A stretch of DNA of 64,000 bases from Aphanomyces cochlioides (GCA_019828595.1 JAHQRK010000034.1:62001-126000); one strand, 5' to 3'. Positions 9,440-21,114 are shown, counted from the stretch's first letter. Translations and numbers: made by a program. The notes: generated by a model not told the origin, from the letters alone.

Positions 9440-10696
9440 TTGGCCAAGCTGCGTAGCAAGGGATTATGGACGATTGTCAGCGGCGATACTACGGCATCGG
9501 ATGCAGCAAGCACCAGCGATTTCGACGCCAAGGAAGCCAAGGCATTGGCGACACTCGTCAACGCATTGGACGATGACAATCTCGCCTACGTGGCACATGT
9601 GACGACGTCTGCTGCCGTGTGGAAGTTGCTCATTGAACGCTACGAAGCGCGAACCTATGCTGACGTCTCTAACGTCATCCACGAGCTACACACGAAGACG
9701 TATGAAGTTGAAAAGTCGATGCAGTCTCACATCACCGACATTCGCGTCCTCCAACAGAAGCTCATGTACATGGGAACACGCGTGGACGACGACATGCTGG
9801 GAAGAATCCTCCTCACCAGTGTCAAGGAAGTCTTCCCGACAACTGTCGAAATCCTCCGTGAGCCTGCCCCAACTCTCCAACAAGTCATTGATCGCCTCCT
9901 ATCCAAGGAGAGCGAAGAAGAGCGCAGTATAACCAAGCGCAAGGCTCCGTCCGACGATCAAGTCCTGTACGCTGCCAAGGATAGCAAACGCAAACCATGG
10001 AAGCTGCGTGTCAAGGACAAATGCTTGTACTGCCACAAACCTGGTCACCTTGTCACTGAGTGCCGCTACAAGAAACGAGATGTGACCAAGGGTATTCAGC
10101 GCAAATGTCTCCCAAATGAGGATGAAGAAATCAACGTCCTCGAGCAAGCGGAAGAAGGATTCATCCTGGTTACCACTGACCAAGACCGACTTGACATCGG
10201 GAACAAATGGATCCTCGACAGCGGTTGTACGAATGACGTCACCGGTGACAAGACTCTGTTTTCCAAGTTGGCAAGAAGTGGTCAAGTCTCTCTCCGCATG
10301 GCTAATGACACTTCAGTCAAGTCGACTCAGTCTGGATCGGTCAAGATCCGCGTTGACAACGATTAAATCCTCGACCGACCTTGGGTCATGTATGTTCCAG
10401 GACTGACGAAGAACCTTCTCTCGTTGCGTCGCCTACTCCAAGATGGATTTGCAATTGCCAAGTGGACAGCGGACTCTGCCATTCTTATCAAGAACACACT
10501 CGCACTCAGGTTTCCTGTGCATCAAGGCTTGTACGTTCTTACCGCAAGTCAAGACGAGCAAGTCAATGCTTTTACTATTCGCAAGTCTATGCCTAAACTA
10601 GTGCAATGCCACCTTCGACTGGCCCATCTCAACTTTGGAGCCATCAAGCAAGCTGCAAAAGACGGCGTCGTTGATGGCCTTTCTCTGTCCAAGAGT
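9440..10696 (+). pseudogene. Ty1/copia element 1: gag, protease, GAG-pre-integrase fragment
   Basis: Plus-strand polyprotein start. The gag domain (LRSKGLWTIVSGD, ALATLVNALDDDNLAYV, SAAVWKLLIERYEA, MLGRILLTSV) is followed by a CCHC knuckle CLYCHKPGHLVTEC near 10022-10063, the protease motif ILDSGCTNDVTGD near 10215, and after a TAA at 10364-10366 the pre-integrase region (MYVPGLTKNLLSL, CHLRLAHLNFGAIKQAA). The TAA is in the same frame, so it is a nonsense change in the protease-to-integrase link. Similarity stops at 10696, exactly where the LTR end of copia-2 begins, so copia-2 inserted here. Integrase, RT and RNase H of this element are not in the window, and its 5' LTR is not found. Confidence 0.88.
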
Positions 10697-11112
10697 TGTA
10701 GAATTGATGAGGGCTTGCACTTGAGTAGTTGAAGGTAAATTCAATTGTGAGCTTTAGTCTGTTAGACTTCGTTCTAAGAATATCTATGGTTCTTGGGATT
10801 GGCTGAACTATTCTTATCTATATCCGAAAGGTCGCTGCAGTTTCATAACTGCTTGCATAAATATAGATCTTGATGCACAAATATAGTGTTGAAGGTTCAA
10901 CATATAAATAGTGTTGCGTTAGAAGTGCACTACACTGGTGCTGGAAGTGCACCATGCATTATGCTGGAAGTGCGCAATGTATGAGTGCTAGAAATACACC
11001 ATACACAAACACTTTTGTCACAGGATAAGTAGGTCTAGAACCTACTGAGTCCTTGACAAATCAACATTGTATTTATGCAATCCAATAAGGCTTGACTTTG
11101 CCATTTCTAACA
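10697..11112 (-). mobile_element. 3' LTR of copia-2, 416 bp
   Basis: On the minus strand it starts TGTTAGAA (11112-11105) directly after the purine tract GAGTGGGAG and ends TTCTACA at 10697, an imperfect inverted repeat. It contains the tandem repeats at 10921-11006 and a 14-bp palindrome GTTGAAGGTTCAAC (10888-10901). Confidence 0.75.
10921..11006. repeat. Four degenerate 22-24-bp tandem repeats inside the copia-2 LTR
   Basis: Units start at 10921, 10943, 10966 and 10990, each beginning GGAAGTGC or AGAAGTGC/AGAAATAC. Short tandem repeats in copia LTRs often serve as transcriptional enhancers; that role is inference here. Confidence 0.7.
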
Positions 11113-12441
11113 CTCCCACTCAATTCGAGTCTTCTGTGAGTCCCAACTTGGAACGCAGGATTTCGAATTGCTCACGCGGAATGACCTTGATCCCGAGGAT
11201 TGACTTGAGCTCACCGAGGTCGGTCATTTTAAACTCGTCCTTGAGTGCGTTGCAGGCCTTCTCGATGTCTTGGTCGTTGTTGCCCGTGATTGTAATGTCG
11301 TCGACGTATACACTCAAAAGTACCACAGAGTCTCCCACTCTTTTGGTGTAAAGGCAGACTTCTTGGACACAACGCTCGAAGCCAATTCGGACGAGAAAAG
11401 AGTGCAACGTCAGATATCAACATCTTGGCGCTTGCTTGAGACCGTAGATTGATTTAATCAGGCGGCAAACCTTGGATTCTTCACCTTGAACAGCAAATCC
11501 AGGGGGCTGCTCCATAAAAATGACTGTGTCGGTGTCCAAGGTGCCGTTCAGAAAAGCTGTCTTGACATCCATTTGTCGGATCCTCCATGCGTGGTGTGCC
11601 ACCAAGCAGAGTAGTAGACATAAAGCGAAGTACCGGAGCAAAAATCTCGAGATAGTCGATCCCGTACTGTTGCATGTAGCCCTTGAGGACAAGACGTGCC
11701 TTGTACTTGATCAACTTGCCATCGGCATAGCCACTTGCACTTGAGGGCTTCACGGCCGGGGGGGGTCCGTCAGAGTCCAAGTGCCATTTTCAATCAGTGA
11801 GTCGTATTCGACCTGAGTCGCTTCGAGCCACTTCAGTCGATTGGGGCTCTTCTCGATATCCGCAAAGGACACTGGCGTCTCGTTGACAACTTGAACGCTG
11901 TAACTCTGGTGGAATCCACCGGAGATGGCTTCGAGGCTGCCTGGCTGAGGAACTTGGACATCCGAGTCGCTCATGCTTCCTTCTTCGTCATCAGCCGAAG
12001 TTGGAGCTTCCGGATGTGGTGGCTCGACCTGGGCTGGACTTGCTGAAGGAGAATTTCGTATAATGACGTCGTCAGTAAACGTGACTTGACGCCTTGGAGG
12101 CGACTGCTCAGGTTGGTCATCGATGTCGTTAGCATCTTCGCGATCATCAACTACTTGAGGTCCTGGTGGTTGGCTGTAAGAATGGTCAACTTGAACATAC
12201 TTGTTGGGGTTGTCGTCGGCAGTGCCATCTTCGACGAATTTGACTGATCGACACTCAAAAGTCCGTCCAGACTCACAATCTTGAAGTGGATAACTCTTGC
12301 GCTGACTTCCGTAGCCGAGAAAGATACACTTGGTCGCTCGAGGTTCCAACTTGGATCGCTTCGATTTGTCGATGAATGCATATGCCACGCAGCCAAATGA
12401 CCTCAAGTGTTCGATGTTGGGCCGCCGACCATAAATGGCTT
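11113..12441 (-). pseudogene. copia-2 pol: integrase C-terminus, RT with internal deletion
   Basis: In order on the minus strand: integrase C-terminal block (NQAIYGRRPNIEHLRSFGC, KCIFLGYGSQRKSYPL); a Ser/Pro-rich spacer; RT start ([20 protein letters not shown]); a frameshift near the G run at 11758-11766; [19 protein letters not shown] and FAPVLRF; another frameshift near 11610; [12 protein letters not shown] and KSIYGLKQAPR; a further break near 11420; then SVYVDDITITGNN (YVDD active site) and FKMTDLGELKSILGIKV. The frame then jumps straight to IPREQFEILRSKLGL, normally the last residues of RNase H. So roughly 250 residues (end of RT, most of RNase H) were lost in a deletion that kept the frame. 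Inactive. Confidence 0.85.
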
Positions 12442-12510
12442 GGTTAAATGAGTTGTATTAACCTTATTTTTGAGCAAAGGTCCTATGACTTACTAATTTG
12501 CCTCGTACTG

Positions 12511-12520
12511 TATAAATAGA
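12511..12520 (+). promoter_or_regulatory. TATA-like box in the 3' UTR, antisense to the element
   Basis: TATAAATAGA lies directly downstream (plus strand) of the inverted copy of the element's 5'-terminal sequence. The same arrangement is seen in the other 3' ends (for example 42271-42280 on the minus strand in copy H). An antisense promoter is possible but unproven. Confidence 0.3.
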
Positions 12521-12589
12521 ACTTGGAAAACAGAATATGGCAAAGTGGTCATTGAATAGGAGTTGAAGTGAGTAAGCTGTTATGCTCAC

Positions 12590-15500
12590 TCATGAAACGA
12601 CGCTGTCAGGAATGGCGTGTTGACGTAACCAGGGGTCCGAAGATAGATGCTTGAGCACATTGAATACCTTGGTGTATCCCTTCTTGAGAGGGAGATCAAC
12701 CAGGAGCTGTTGTAGATGTAGCTTGATCAAAGTGGCAGCATGAATGGCAACTTCCATCGGACTCTTCGCTGTGAGGTCGGGTCGAAAGGTGCGATCGGCA
12801 CGTTGGAGCCATATTTGATAATACACGCAGGCTCGGACAATCGGCCAGATCTTCAGATAGCCACGGATGTAGTATCCATCGGACGGCTTGGGCGTCTCGT
12901 AGAACATTTCCAGACACGTTGACGGAAAGGAACACTCGAGCAGTCGCTGGATCGCCTTGAAGAAATACCAAACAGATTGACCATATCCACAAGAGAACAG
13001 GAAATGCTCGTACGTCTCATTGACACGACAGAAGACACACGTCGGCTTGGGATCTTGGTACTGAAACAGATATTGCATGGCGTTGGCGCGGAGAAGGGTC
13101 TTGAAAATGAACTCTCCATATCGAGGGAGGATGTGGTCGGGTTGGAGGAAGGCGGCAAGTTGGGTAAGGCGCTTGGGGTCTTCGTAAAAGTTGGATGGCA
13201 GGTTGAGATGCTTGGTAGGAAGAATGGACGAGCTGACAGCTGGAGAAGCTCTGATCTTAGCCGATTTCGAAGTCGCAAGCGCCAACAAGATCGGACTCGA
13301 GTCAGGGTGTATCATCCAGTGCCATTCCATCCATTCAGAGCTTGGCGTCGGCAAATGGAACACGGGAGCATCCTCTTCAGATACAATCTCAAACAATCGT
13401 GATAACTTGGTCACCAAGATTGAGATCCATTGTTTCGTTGGAGGGACAAAATTGGCTTGGCGGCAGGCACGGTTGATTTTGTCGAACAAGATCGAAGCTG
13501 GCCAAACTCGCTGACACGGAGTCAACAAATGCGACAACTTCGTGATGTGAAGCGAAGCCAATACATTGGCTTGGTCTTGCGTCGATGTAGAGCACTGATC
13601 GTATAGGTCTTCGAGTCCAGGCAGATACGAGTTGTGCCAAAGGGGAACATCCAAAGATGAGATGTGATTTGGACAGCCGTACGGAGTCCAGCGGGATTCA
13701 AACCAGCTACTCAATAAGGCTTTCCACATTGGAGTGATATTGGGATTCTTGTACAGTTGTCTGATGAATGCAGAAGAGCCATTTGCCAAGAGGAGATCTC
13801 GAGGGGAACCCCATGGATGAAAAGCCTTCTCGAGGAGAGTATAGCCCGGCGTAATCCAGGCGGACATGGCAGACTTGCGGGGTGGGGTGGTGATGGCTTG
13901 AATGCATCTGATCATGACAGAGCGGTTGTGTTGTTGCCATAAAGCAAGTGCATGGTGCAGGCCTAAGCCACCGGACTTCTTCGGCATGAATATGATCTCC
14001 TTTTTGATCAAACGAAGCCATGGACAGAGGAGGATGGGTTGATTTCTTCACCATGCATAAATTGAAGCATGGCCTTGTCGATCTTTTTGGCCAGGTCTTT
14101 GTCGGCAGGGACAAAAGCCAGTTGGTACCATAACACAGGCAGACATATGCTGTGCAGGATAGTGACTTTTCCGGCCATGGTTCGAGCCTTGTAGAGCCAC
14201 AAAGACAAGCGAGCCACAAACTTCTCAAACACGTAATTGAAACGTGCCAATGGAGAAAGATTGGGCGCAACCAAGATACCAAGAGCCTTCACGGGACTGT
14301 CGGAAGTAACTTGTAGTGAGGCAAGGTTCCCATTCAACTGGCTGTAGGTCAGAATTTGGGTCTTGTCTACGTTGAGTCGGAAACCAGACTTGTCGCAAAA
14401 GGTTTGAACCAATGCAAGCTGCCGGTGGAGGCACGTCTCATTTGCCGCATAGAGTTGCGAGTCGTCGGCAAAGTAACTCCCAGTGTGGTAGCGATCCCCA
14501 CACTTGATGCCATAGTTGGAGTGTTGCCGTAGGAGTTGGCACATCGGTTCCAAAGCGATCACAAACAGAAGTGGCGACAGTGGATCACCTTGCAACACAC
14601 CGCGTGAGATGTGAACTGGCTTGGACAAGAAGCCGTTCACCAAGATGCGAGACTTGCGGCCCGAGTACAGTACGCGAACCATGTCAACAAAGGTTTCGGG
14701 AAAGCCATAGTGACGGAGGACGCGGAGCAAGTACGCGTGGTCCACGCGATCAAAAGCTTTCTCAAAGTCAAGCAGTGCCACCATCGAGGACGGACTGTGT
14801 AGTTTGATGTGGTGCAGCATGTCATCCAGTCGTGCAATATTGGTTTGGATATTGCTTCGACGGATAAAGCCTTGCTGGTCCGGGTGGATGATGTGTCGAA
14901 TGTGGCGCTGGAGTCGATAAGCCAGAATACTCGTCAGGATTTTCACATCCGTGTTGAGTAGGCTAATGGGCCGATAGTTCTTGGCTTGTGACTTGGGGCC
15001 TTTCTTGTGCAGCAACACCAGCGTACTGACAAGTTGCATGGGAGTCAAGCGAGGGTGAGAATGGCGCTGGTGTGTGAATAGCAGCTCCAATACCAACGAC
15101 CACTTGTGAGGTGCAAGTTTGAGGACTTCGAATGGCAGAGCGTTGGGACCTGGCGCTGAGTTCGAACTGCTGTGTCGAATAGCATGATAGAACTCGTTGG
15201 CGCGCAAGGGAGCCGACAGCTCTTTCTGGGCTTGCTCGGGCAGTTGCTTGTGTCGAGTCAATGGGGTCAGAAATGACGACACTTCGTCTCCAGATCGCTG
15301 CACCTAGGGAGCTGCAAACAAGTCCTTGTAGTAGTCGACCAGGACGTCAGACATGCCTTGTTGATTGGAGACAACATTTCCATTGACATCCACCAACTCT
15401 TTGAAGACTGTCTTCTTCAAGGGGGTAGGGACAGGGGACATGAAGTGGAACTTGGACGAGCGCTCTGCTTTGTACAAGTGAAGTTGGAACACCTGGTCTT

Positions 15501-16644
15501 GACGAAACTGCTTGTCTCGATCTTGCAGCTCGTGAATTTGCTTTTGAAGGGCTCGCACTCGATCCACCAGCACTGCATCTTGACGCATGTTGGGGACTTG
15601 CAAAAGCGAAGCGATCTCGACAGCTAACTTCTTCAACGGCAGATGTTGTTTCTCCAATCGTTGAGAATGGAGTTCTTTGAGTTGGGAGCGGATATCATTG
15701 ACCAGCATGTCGTAGGCCTTGGAGATATTGTGGAATGTTGGAGACTTGTCCAAAAATCGATCCAGACATCCATGAACAATCTCGGCCGCTCGTGGTAGAC
15801 GAAGTAGCCAAGTTGGAGCTTTCCATGACCCAGAGCCATGGTGCAATGTTTGACGCTTTGTGATGATACGACAAGCCACGTGGTCAGCCTGTGGAACGTG
15901 TGGCATGTGCGTCGCCTTCCAATGACGAAGACCCGCCAAGGTGGACGAACAAAAGATGTAGTCAAGTCGGTTGGTGAGTGTGGGACTTGTGAAGGCTCGT
16001 GCCACGGGGTTTTGACGGCGAAACAGATCCACCAGGGACAAACTGTGCATCCATTGTTCCAGTTGAAGGGTGCCGGCCATGGTGGAAGTACTGGGTCTCA
16101 ACGAATCCAAATCTTTGTTGAGAGTGCAGTTGAAATCTCCTCCAACAATGTGGAGCGCATGTGGAGGAAAGTCGCGTGGCAATTCTTCGAAGTAACTTGC
16201 TCGTTCTTGGAAGGCTGCCGGCGCATAGATATTGTGGAGAACGACTGTCAGTGGACCCAGAGTACATCGCACTTGTAGATAACGACCACGAAGCACTGGG
16301 TTGTCATGAGGGACTTGAGTGGCGTTCTTCAAAGGAGAGTGAGGATGTATCAACGTAGCCAGACCTCCAGTGGCTGGCGACGTGGATACTTCAGGGTAAA
16401 TAGGCTCTTCAAAGAACAAAGAGCCTTCGTGGTTTGTGATGCGTTGCCAATGGAACGCAACACGGTCGTGGAGACTTGGCGTGCGGAAACGGGTTTCTTG
16501 GATAAAGGAAACGTCGTGAACACTTGATAGTTTGTCGAGGATGTACCGATGACTGTTGGAGAAGCCATTGGTGTTGAGGGAGATGATTTGTGGGTCCCAG
16601 TCCACGAGTTCAGTTGGGACATCGGAGAAGTTGTTGTCACTCAT
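12590..16644 (-). pseudogene. ORF2 of copy A, endonuclease-RT, broken
   Basis: Same protein as the intact ORF2 of copies H and M but carrying two lesions. A Glu codon is changed to TAG at 15304-15306, between the endonuclease/linker and the RT. A one-base deletion with a neighbouring substitution near 14014 changes HGLRLIKK to HGFV and a stop. Three open pieces result: 16644-15307 (endonuclease and linker), 15303-14008 (RT with SYFADDSQLY) and 14011-12590 (C-terminal region with the zinc finger CVFCRVNETYEHFLFSC). The ATG at 16644 is preferred; the in-frame GTG just before it is less likely. Confidence 0.92.
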
Positions 16645-16722
16645 CACGAGTACAGATGTAAATGAGTAGAATGGAGGGGTCAGAGGGGAGGTTGAAATGG
16701 ATTGAAGCAGGGGATAGAAGCC

Positions 16723-19700
16723 TTAGAGTTGATCGTCCTCCAAATCGAGGGGATCAATTTCGTCGGCGTTCATGGAGTGGTGAGCTTTGCTGCAGAGCTC
16801 GTCGATGTGGTAATTGTTGGTGATGCTTTTGAGCATCGAGATGGCCGACAAGACGGGAGCCGGCAAAGAGAACTTCTCGAGATTGTTGCTGAAGTTTTCG
16901 ATCAAAGCAAACAGCGACCAGTCCGTCAAGCAGTTGGTGTCAGGCAATCTTGTTGCTTCTTGGTTCAATAGAACAGTCAGTGCCTCCGAGTTTGTGTAGA
17001 GGTCTGGGGCCCGATTTGAGAGGAATAAGTCAATCGTAGCAAGTGCAAAGAGGATGCGCTTGATCTCTGGTATGTCCGTGGTCAATTCTTCCAAGATTTC
17101 TGACGGGTGAATCTTGTATTGAGCCATGAAGTTGACGTGATGTTTGTAGTTGTGAGGCTTGCCTTGAGCCTTTAACAAAGCCATCTTGCGCTCAATAGTC
17201 TTGGTTGCAACAAGTGACTGAAACAAACTGAGGTCTTCATCTTGTGCGTACATAGCATGTGCAACGAGCTGAGGGTCATCTCGCAAAATGCGTTGACATT
17301 CGGTGATACTGCCTTCGACTTTCTTATCTCGAATGATCTTCTTCGCCAATTCGAGGTGGGCTGCAGCAGACTTGTTAAGTCGTTGTTTCTTCGCTTTGCC
17401 TTTGGTCTTTTTCGGGCGTGGCGCACTTGAATCTTCCAATACAATTCGAGGCACTGCAAAGTCTTCAAACGAGAGTTCCACGTCGTCTTCTTCGAGGATA
17501 TGAAAACGGTTGGATGTCGGCAGGGGATCCAAACGTGGGGACGAAGGCAAAGTACGTTTTGGAGCTGGTCCAGACCGGTAGCCCGTTACCAATTGAAGGT
17601 CCAGCGAGTTCTTGGGCTGCTCACTTGGTGGAGCAAGAGCGGGCGATTCGTTGGTAGACATTTCCACATCTTCTTGTTGTTTGTCTTGTCCATTGTTGTT
17701 AGGGGGATCGCTGTCACCAGACATATCGACATCAGAGCCATCAGAAGGAGCTGTTGACTGTGGTTGTTCATCTTGACCATCTCCAGATGCCTCAGTTGAG
17801 TCGGCCTGGCCTTCCGCATTTGTTCCAGGGTCTTGATCATGATCGTCTCCATCATGTTCAGGATCTTTTTCTCCTGACGGAGGAGATTTTGCCGCTGCCT
17901 TGGCCGCTTTTGCCTTCGCTTTTTCAGCCTTGGCCTCTGCACGTCGTGAAACAATCGACGGAGGCAATGTCTTGTTCAGAGCAGCGATCTTGTGCTGAAA
18001 CACGACGACAAAAGGCTGACCCGACGGATCCGTAATGGTGATTTCGCGTAGTGCGTCGCCGGATTTTGGCACCAACACTGCAGGAGGCGCAGACGACTTG
18101 AAAATGACTCTCAAATGCGGCGACTTGATGTTCTGACCAGCAGTAGGGTTGAATGCTGCTATCACTGACTTGGTCAATGCAGCCATTTTCTTGACAATTG
18201 CCTTGGCCATCGAAGGGTGACTGACCTTGTTGAACGTAACGTAGTAGTTGTTGCCATAACGCGAGTACTTGGGACCCAGGAAATCTTTGCCACCAAGTCG
18301 AAACGTTGTGCTTCCCATTTCCACGCACGTAGACAAGTTGTAACTTGAGATCACAATGGTCTGTGGGTTCTTCTTGTGGATCAAAATGTTCGGAAATTTG
18401 GAGCCCCATAACGAACCAGGATTTTCCTTGACAAATTGATCGCAGATGACTTTTTCGGACCAGTCCTTGTAGCCTTCGCCCAACTTGACTGTGAGCTCGT
18501 ACACTTGGGACTGGGGAGTGAGCAAAATGTTTTCAATGAAGGCGTCCGCCATGGCCTCGCATCGCGCAATATCGTCATCGGCAATAGCATGAGCACCAGT
18601 GTTGCGGTGTTTCGCGCCTTTGGGAGCATTGCCTTGCTTGGCATCTTTCTTGGACGAAGCTGAATCCTTGCCGGGAGTCTTTTGCGTCCATGGATTGGCC
18701 TTTTCAGCGTTTTGTTGCTCTTGATCGCCTTGTATTTTGTCTGCCGCGGTAGGAGGGTCAACAGCGCCATTTCCTTGAGCAACGGATTTGTCGACAATGT
18801 CTTGATTTGACTGGTCATTGTCATTGTTTGTCGATTGTTCCTCTTGAATAACTTCTCCAGGAGTATCACACGGCTTCGCTTGGCCGTTAATGTCGCCTGA
18901 CCCATCCACCTCCGAGTGAATTTGAGTATTTCCCTCGTCGGTTAAGGCCTCGGTTTCAGTAGAATCCTTCCCCTCGGCGTCTCCAGAGACCATATCCACG
19001 TCCTCTTGAGATTTTTCTTCTTCCTCTCCCGTTCTAGGAGGCTCAGCACAGGGGGCGACGCGGTTGGTGGCTGCTGGCTCAGTCCCATTGGTCACGAGAA
19101 AGGCCGGGGCCAGACCCCCAGTGACAGGGGTAGAAGGGGAATCCATGCCATCCCCGCAGCACGGTGACTGGGGTACACCATTGCTCCGGCGAGAACCCAA
19201 ATCGGGATACCGCCCCCGCCCCTCCGAAGAGGCCCCTGGGGGGAAGTAGACAGAACCGCAGGGTGTGCCCATAGGGGGGGCCCTCGTAGCCTCTAGGGCT
19301 GGCATGGACCCCGTTTTCTCGCCGCCTTCACTGGGGATCGACTCCAATTGGAGTCCAGGGAAGCAGCCACCACAGGCACAAGGCCCCAGTGGTTCGCCCT
19401 CCTGAGTGAGGGCTTCGCTAGACAAGTTAACGACAGTGGTCTGGGGGTCAACCACTGACCCACTGAGGTTGACCCCCCCTGGAACTCCGGCGAGTGGAGC
19501 ACCAGGTGAAGCGCTGGGGGAGCGAGACGCAGATTGGTCTCCAGAGACGCTGTTGGGGTCGAACTCGATTTCCACTTCGGCCCTAGGGTTAGGTGTAGAG
19601 ACATTACTCACACCACTTCCGCCATCCTGATTGGACGACGAAAGTGGGTGAGATGATACAATACCTGGAATGATGGTGACTCCGTGAGTGTTGGTCTCAC

Positions 19701-19731
19701 GGAGCTCGGAACAGCTGTTGGCGTTGGGCAT
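16723..19731 (-). CDS. ORF1 of copy A, 1002 aa, intact
   Basis: Putative nucleic-acid-binding ORF1 protein of the non-LTR element. The first element-encoded ATG is at 19731 (context AAAATG), 61 nt from the element's 5' end. The N-terminal 380 residues are Ser/Pro/Gly-rich and strongly acidic. A conserved, globular-looking block spans about 380-600 (ELTVKLGEGYKDWSEKVI, FRLGGKDFLGPKYSRYGN, SPHLRVIFKS, FVVVFQHKIAALN). Then come an Ala/Lys tract (about 607), a second acidic region and a basic patch (KKTKGKAKKQR, about 775), and a helical C-terminus. No CCHC knuckle or RRM is recognised. Compared with copy J it lacks a 10-residue segment (YKDSGDMDAF) lying between two DAF repeats. Confidence 0.85.
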   Translation of the reverse strand: MPNANSCSELRETNTHGVTIIPGIVSSHPLSSSNQDGGSGVSNVSTPNPRAEVEIEFDPNSVSGDQSASRSPSASPGAPLAGVPGGVNLSGSVVDPQTTVVNLSSEALTQEGEPLGPCACGGCFPGLQLESIPSEGGEKTGSMPALEATRAPPMGTPCGSVYFPPGASSEGRGRYPDLGSRRSNGVPQSPCCGDGMDSPSTPVTGGLAPAFLVTNGTEPAATNRVAPCAEPPRTGEEEEKSQEDVDMVSGDAEGKDSTETEALTDEGNTQIHSEVDGSGDINGQAKPCDTPGEVIQEEQSTNNDNDQSNQDIVDKSVAQGNGAVDPPTAADKIQGDQEQQNAEKANPWTQKTPGKDSASSKKDAKQGNAPKGAKHRNTGAHAIADDDIARCEAMADAFIENILLTPQSQVYELTVKLGEGYKDWSEKVICDQFVKENPGSLWGSKFPNILIHKKNPQTIVISSYNLSTCVEMGSTTFRLGGKDFLGPKYSRYGNNYYVTFNKVSHPSMAKAIVKKMAALTKSVIAAFNPTAGQNIKSPHLRVIFKSSAPPAVLVPKSGDALREITITDPSGQPFVVVFQHKIAALNKTLPPSIVSRRAEAKAEKAKAKAAKAAAKSPPSGEKDPEHDGDDHDQDPGTNAEGQADSTEASGDGQDEQPQSTAPSDGSDVDMSGDSDPPNNNGQDKQQEDVEMSTNESPALAPPSEQPKNSLDLQLVTGYRSGPAPKRTLPSSPRLDPLPTSNRFHILEEDDVELSFEDFAVPRIVLEDSSAPRPKKTKGKAKKQRLNKSAAAHLELAKKIIRDKKVEGSITECQRILRDDPQLVAHAMYAQDEDLSLFQSLVATKTIERKMALLKAQGKPHNYKHHVNFMAQYKIHPSEILEELTTDIPEIKRILFALATIDLFLSNRAPDLYTNSEALTVLLNQEATRLPDTNCLTDWSLFALIENFSNNLEKFSLPAPVLSAISMLKSITNNYHIDELCSKAHHSMNADEIDPLDLEDDQL

Positions 19732-19792
19732 TTTGAGCGCGGCGGCACTTGATAACTTCTTGACTTGAGGGGTACGAGGCAAATTCGGAAGT

Positions 19793-21114
19793 CATTGAAT
19801 ACCTTGGTGTATCCCTTCTTGAGAGGGAGATCAACCAGGAGCTGTTGTAGATGTAGCTTGATCAAAGAGGCAGCATGAATGGCAACTTCCATCGGACTCT
19901 TCGCTGTGAGGTCGGGTCGAAAGGTGCGATCGGCACGTTGGAGCCATATTTGATAATACACGCAGGCTCGGACAATCGGCCATATCTTCAGATAGCCACG
20001 GATGTAGTATCCATCGGACGGCTTGGGCGTCTCGTAGAACATTTCCAGACACGTGGACGGAAAGGAACACTCGAGCAGTCGCTGGATCGCCTTGAAGAAA
20101 TACCAAACAGATTGACCATATCCACAAGAGAACAGGAAATGCTCGTACGTCTCATTGACACGACAGAAGACACACGTCGGCTTGGGATCTTGGTACTGAA
20201 ACAGATATTGCATGGCGTTGGCGCGGAGAAGGGTCTTGAAAATGAACTCTCCATATCGAGGGAGAATGTGGTCGGGTTGGAGGAAGGCGGCAAGTTGGGT
20301 AAGGCGCTTGGGGTCTTCGTAAAAGTTGGATGGCAGGTTGAGATGCTTGGTAGGAAGAATGGACGAGCTGACAGCTGGAGAAGCTCTGATCTTAGCCGAT
20401 TTCGAAGTCGCAAGCGCCAACAAGATCGGACTCGAGTCAGGGTGTATCATCCAGTGCCATTCCATCCATTCAGAGCTTGGCGTCGGCAAATGGAACACGG
20501 GAGCATCCTCTTCAGATACAATCTCAAACAATCGTGATAACTTGGTCACCAAGATATCCATTGTTTTGTTGGAGGGACAAAATTGGCTTGGCGGCAGGCA
20601 CGGTTGATTTTGTCGAACAAGATCGAAGCTGGCCAAACTCGCTGACACGGAGTCAACAAATGCGACAACTTCGTGATGTGAAGCGAAGCCAATACATTGG
20701 CTTGGTCTTGCGTCGATGTAGAGCGCTGATCGTATAGGTCTTCGAGTCCAGGCAGATACGAGTCGTGCCAAAGGGGAACATCCAAAGATGAGATGTGATT
20801 TGGACAGCCGTACGGAGTCCAGTGGGATTCAAACCAGCTACTCAATAAGGCTTTCCACATTGGAGTGATATTGGGATTCTTGTACAGTTGTCTGATGAAT
20901 GCAGAAGAGCCATTTGCCAAGAGGAGATCTCGAGGGGAACCCCATGGATGAAAAGCCTTCTCGAGGAGAGTATAGCCCGGCGTAATCCAGGCGGACATGG
21001 CAGACTTGCGGGGTGGGGTGGTGATGGCTTGAATGCATCTGATCATGACAGAGCGGTTGTGTTGTTGCCATAAAGCAAGTGCATGGTGCAGGCCTAAGCC
21101 ACCGGACTTCTTCG
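19793..21114 (-). mobile_element. Copy B: ORF2 C-terminal fragment (1322 bp) between two 5' ends
   Basis: Minus-strand ORF2 from about KKSGGLGLHH to KKGYTKVFN, including the zinc finger. On the left it abuts the 5' end of A, on the right the 5' end of C (plus strand). Copy G (33645-34970) has exactly the same two breakpoints. Four bases (TGAG) are missing near 20555, so the frame is broken here but open in G. Confidence 0.9.

Larger units (their letters stand above)
10697..12441 (-). mobile_element. Ty1/copia element 2, minus strand, 3' part
   Basis: Reads from the integrase C-terminus (12441) to the 3' LTR (ending at 10697). It inserted into copia-1 at 10696/10697 and was itself split in the integrase at 12441/12442 by the non-LTR cluster. 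The 5' part (5' LTR, gag, protease, integrase core) is not in the window and should lie beyond the non-LTR cluster. Confidence 0.85.
12442..19792 (-). mobile_element. Non-LTR retrotransposon copy A, near full length (7.35 kb)
   Basis: Reads from the 5' end at 19792 to the 3' end at 12442. Contents: 61-nt 5' UTR, ORF1 (intact), 78-nt gap, ORF2 (broken), 3' UTR ending in the GGTTAA/TTAACC hairpin. It is inserted in copia-2. Its 5' end abuts an ORF2 fragment of another copy (B) rather than copia, so the original right flank is not adjacent. Compared with H and J it lacks 30 nt in ORF1. Confidence 0.9.

Noticed and set aside
19793..21114. A bidirectional promoter or functional spacer between divergent elements
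   Set aside because: The spacer is ordinary ORF2 coding sequence with no promoter signal seen. Reported only as a structural module.
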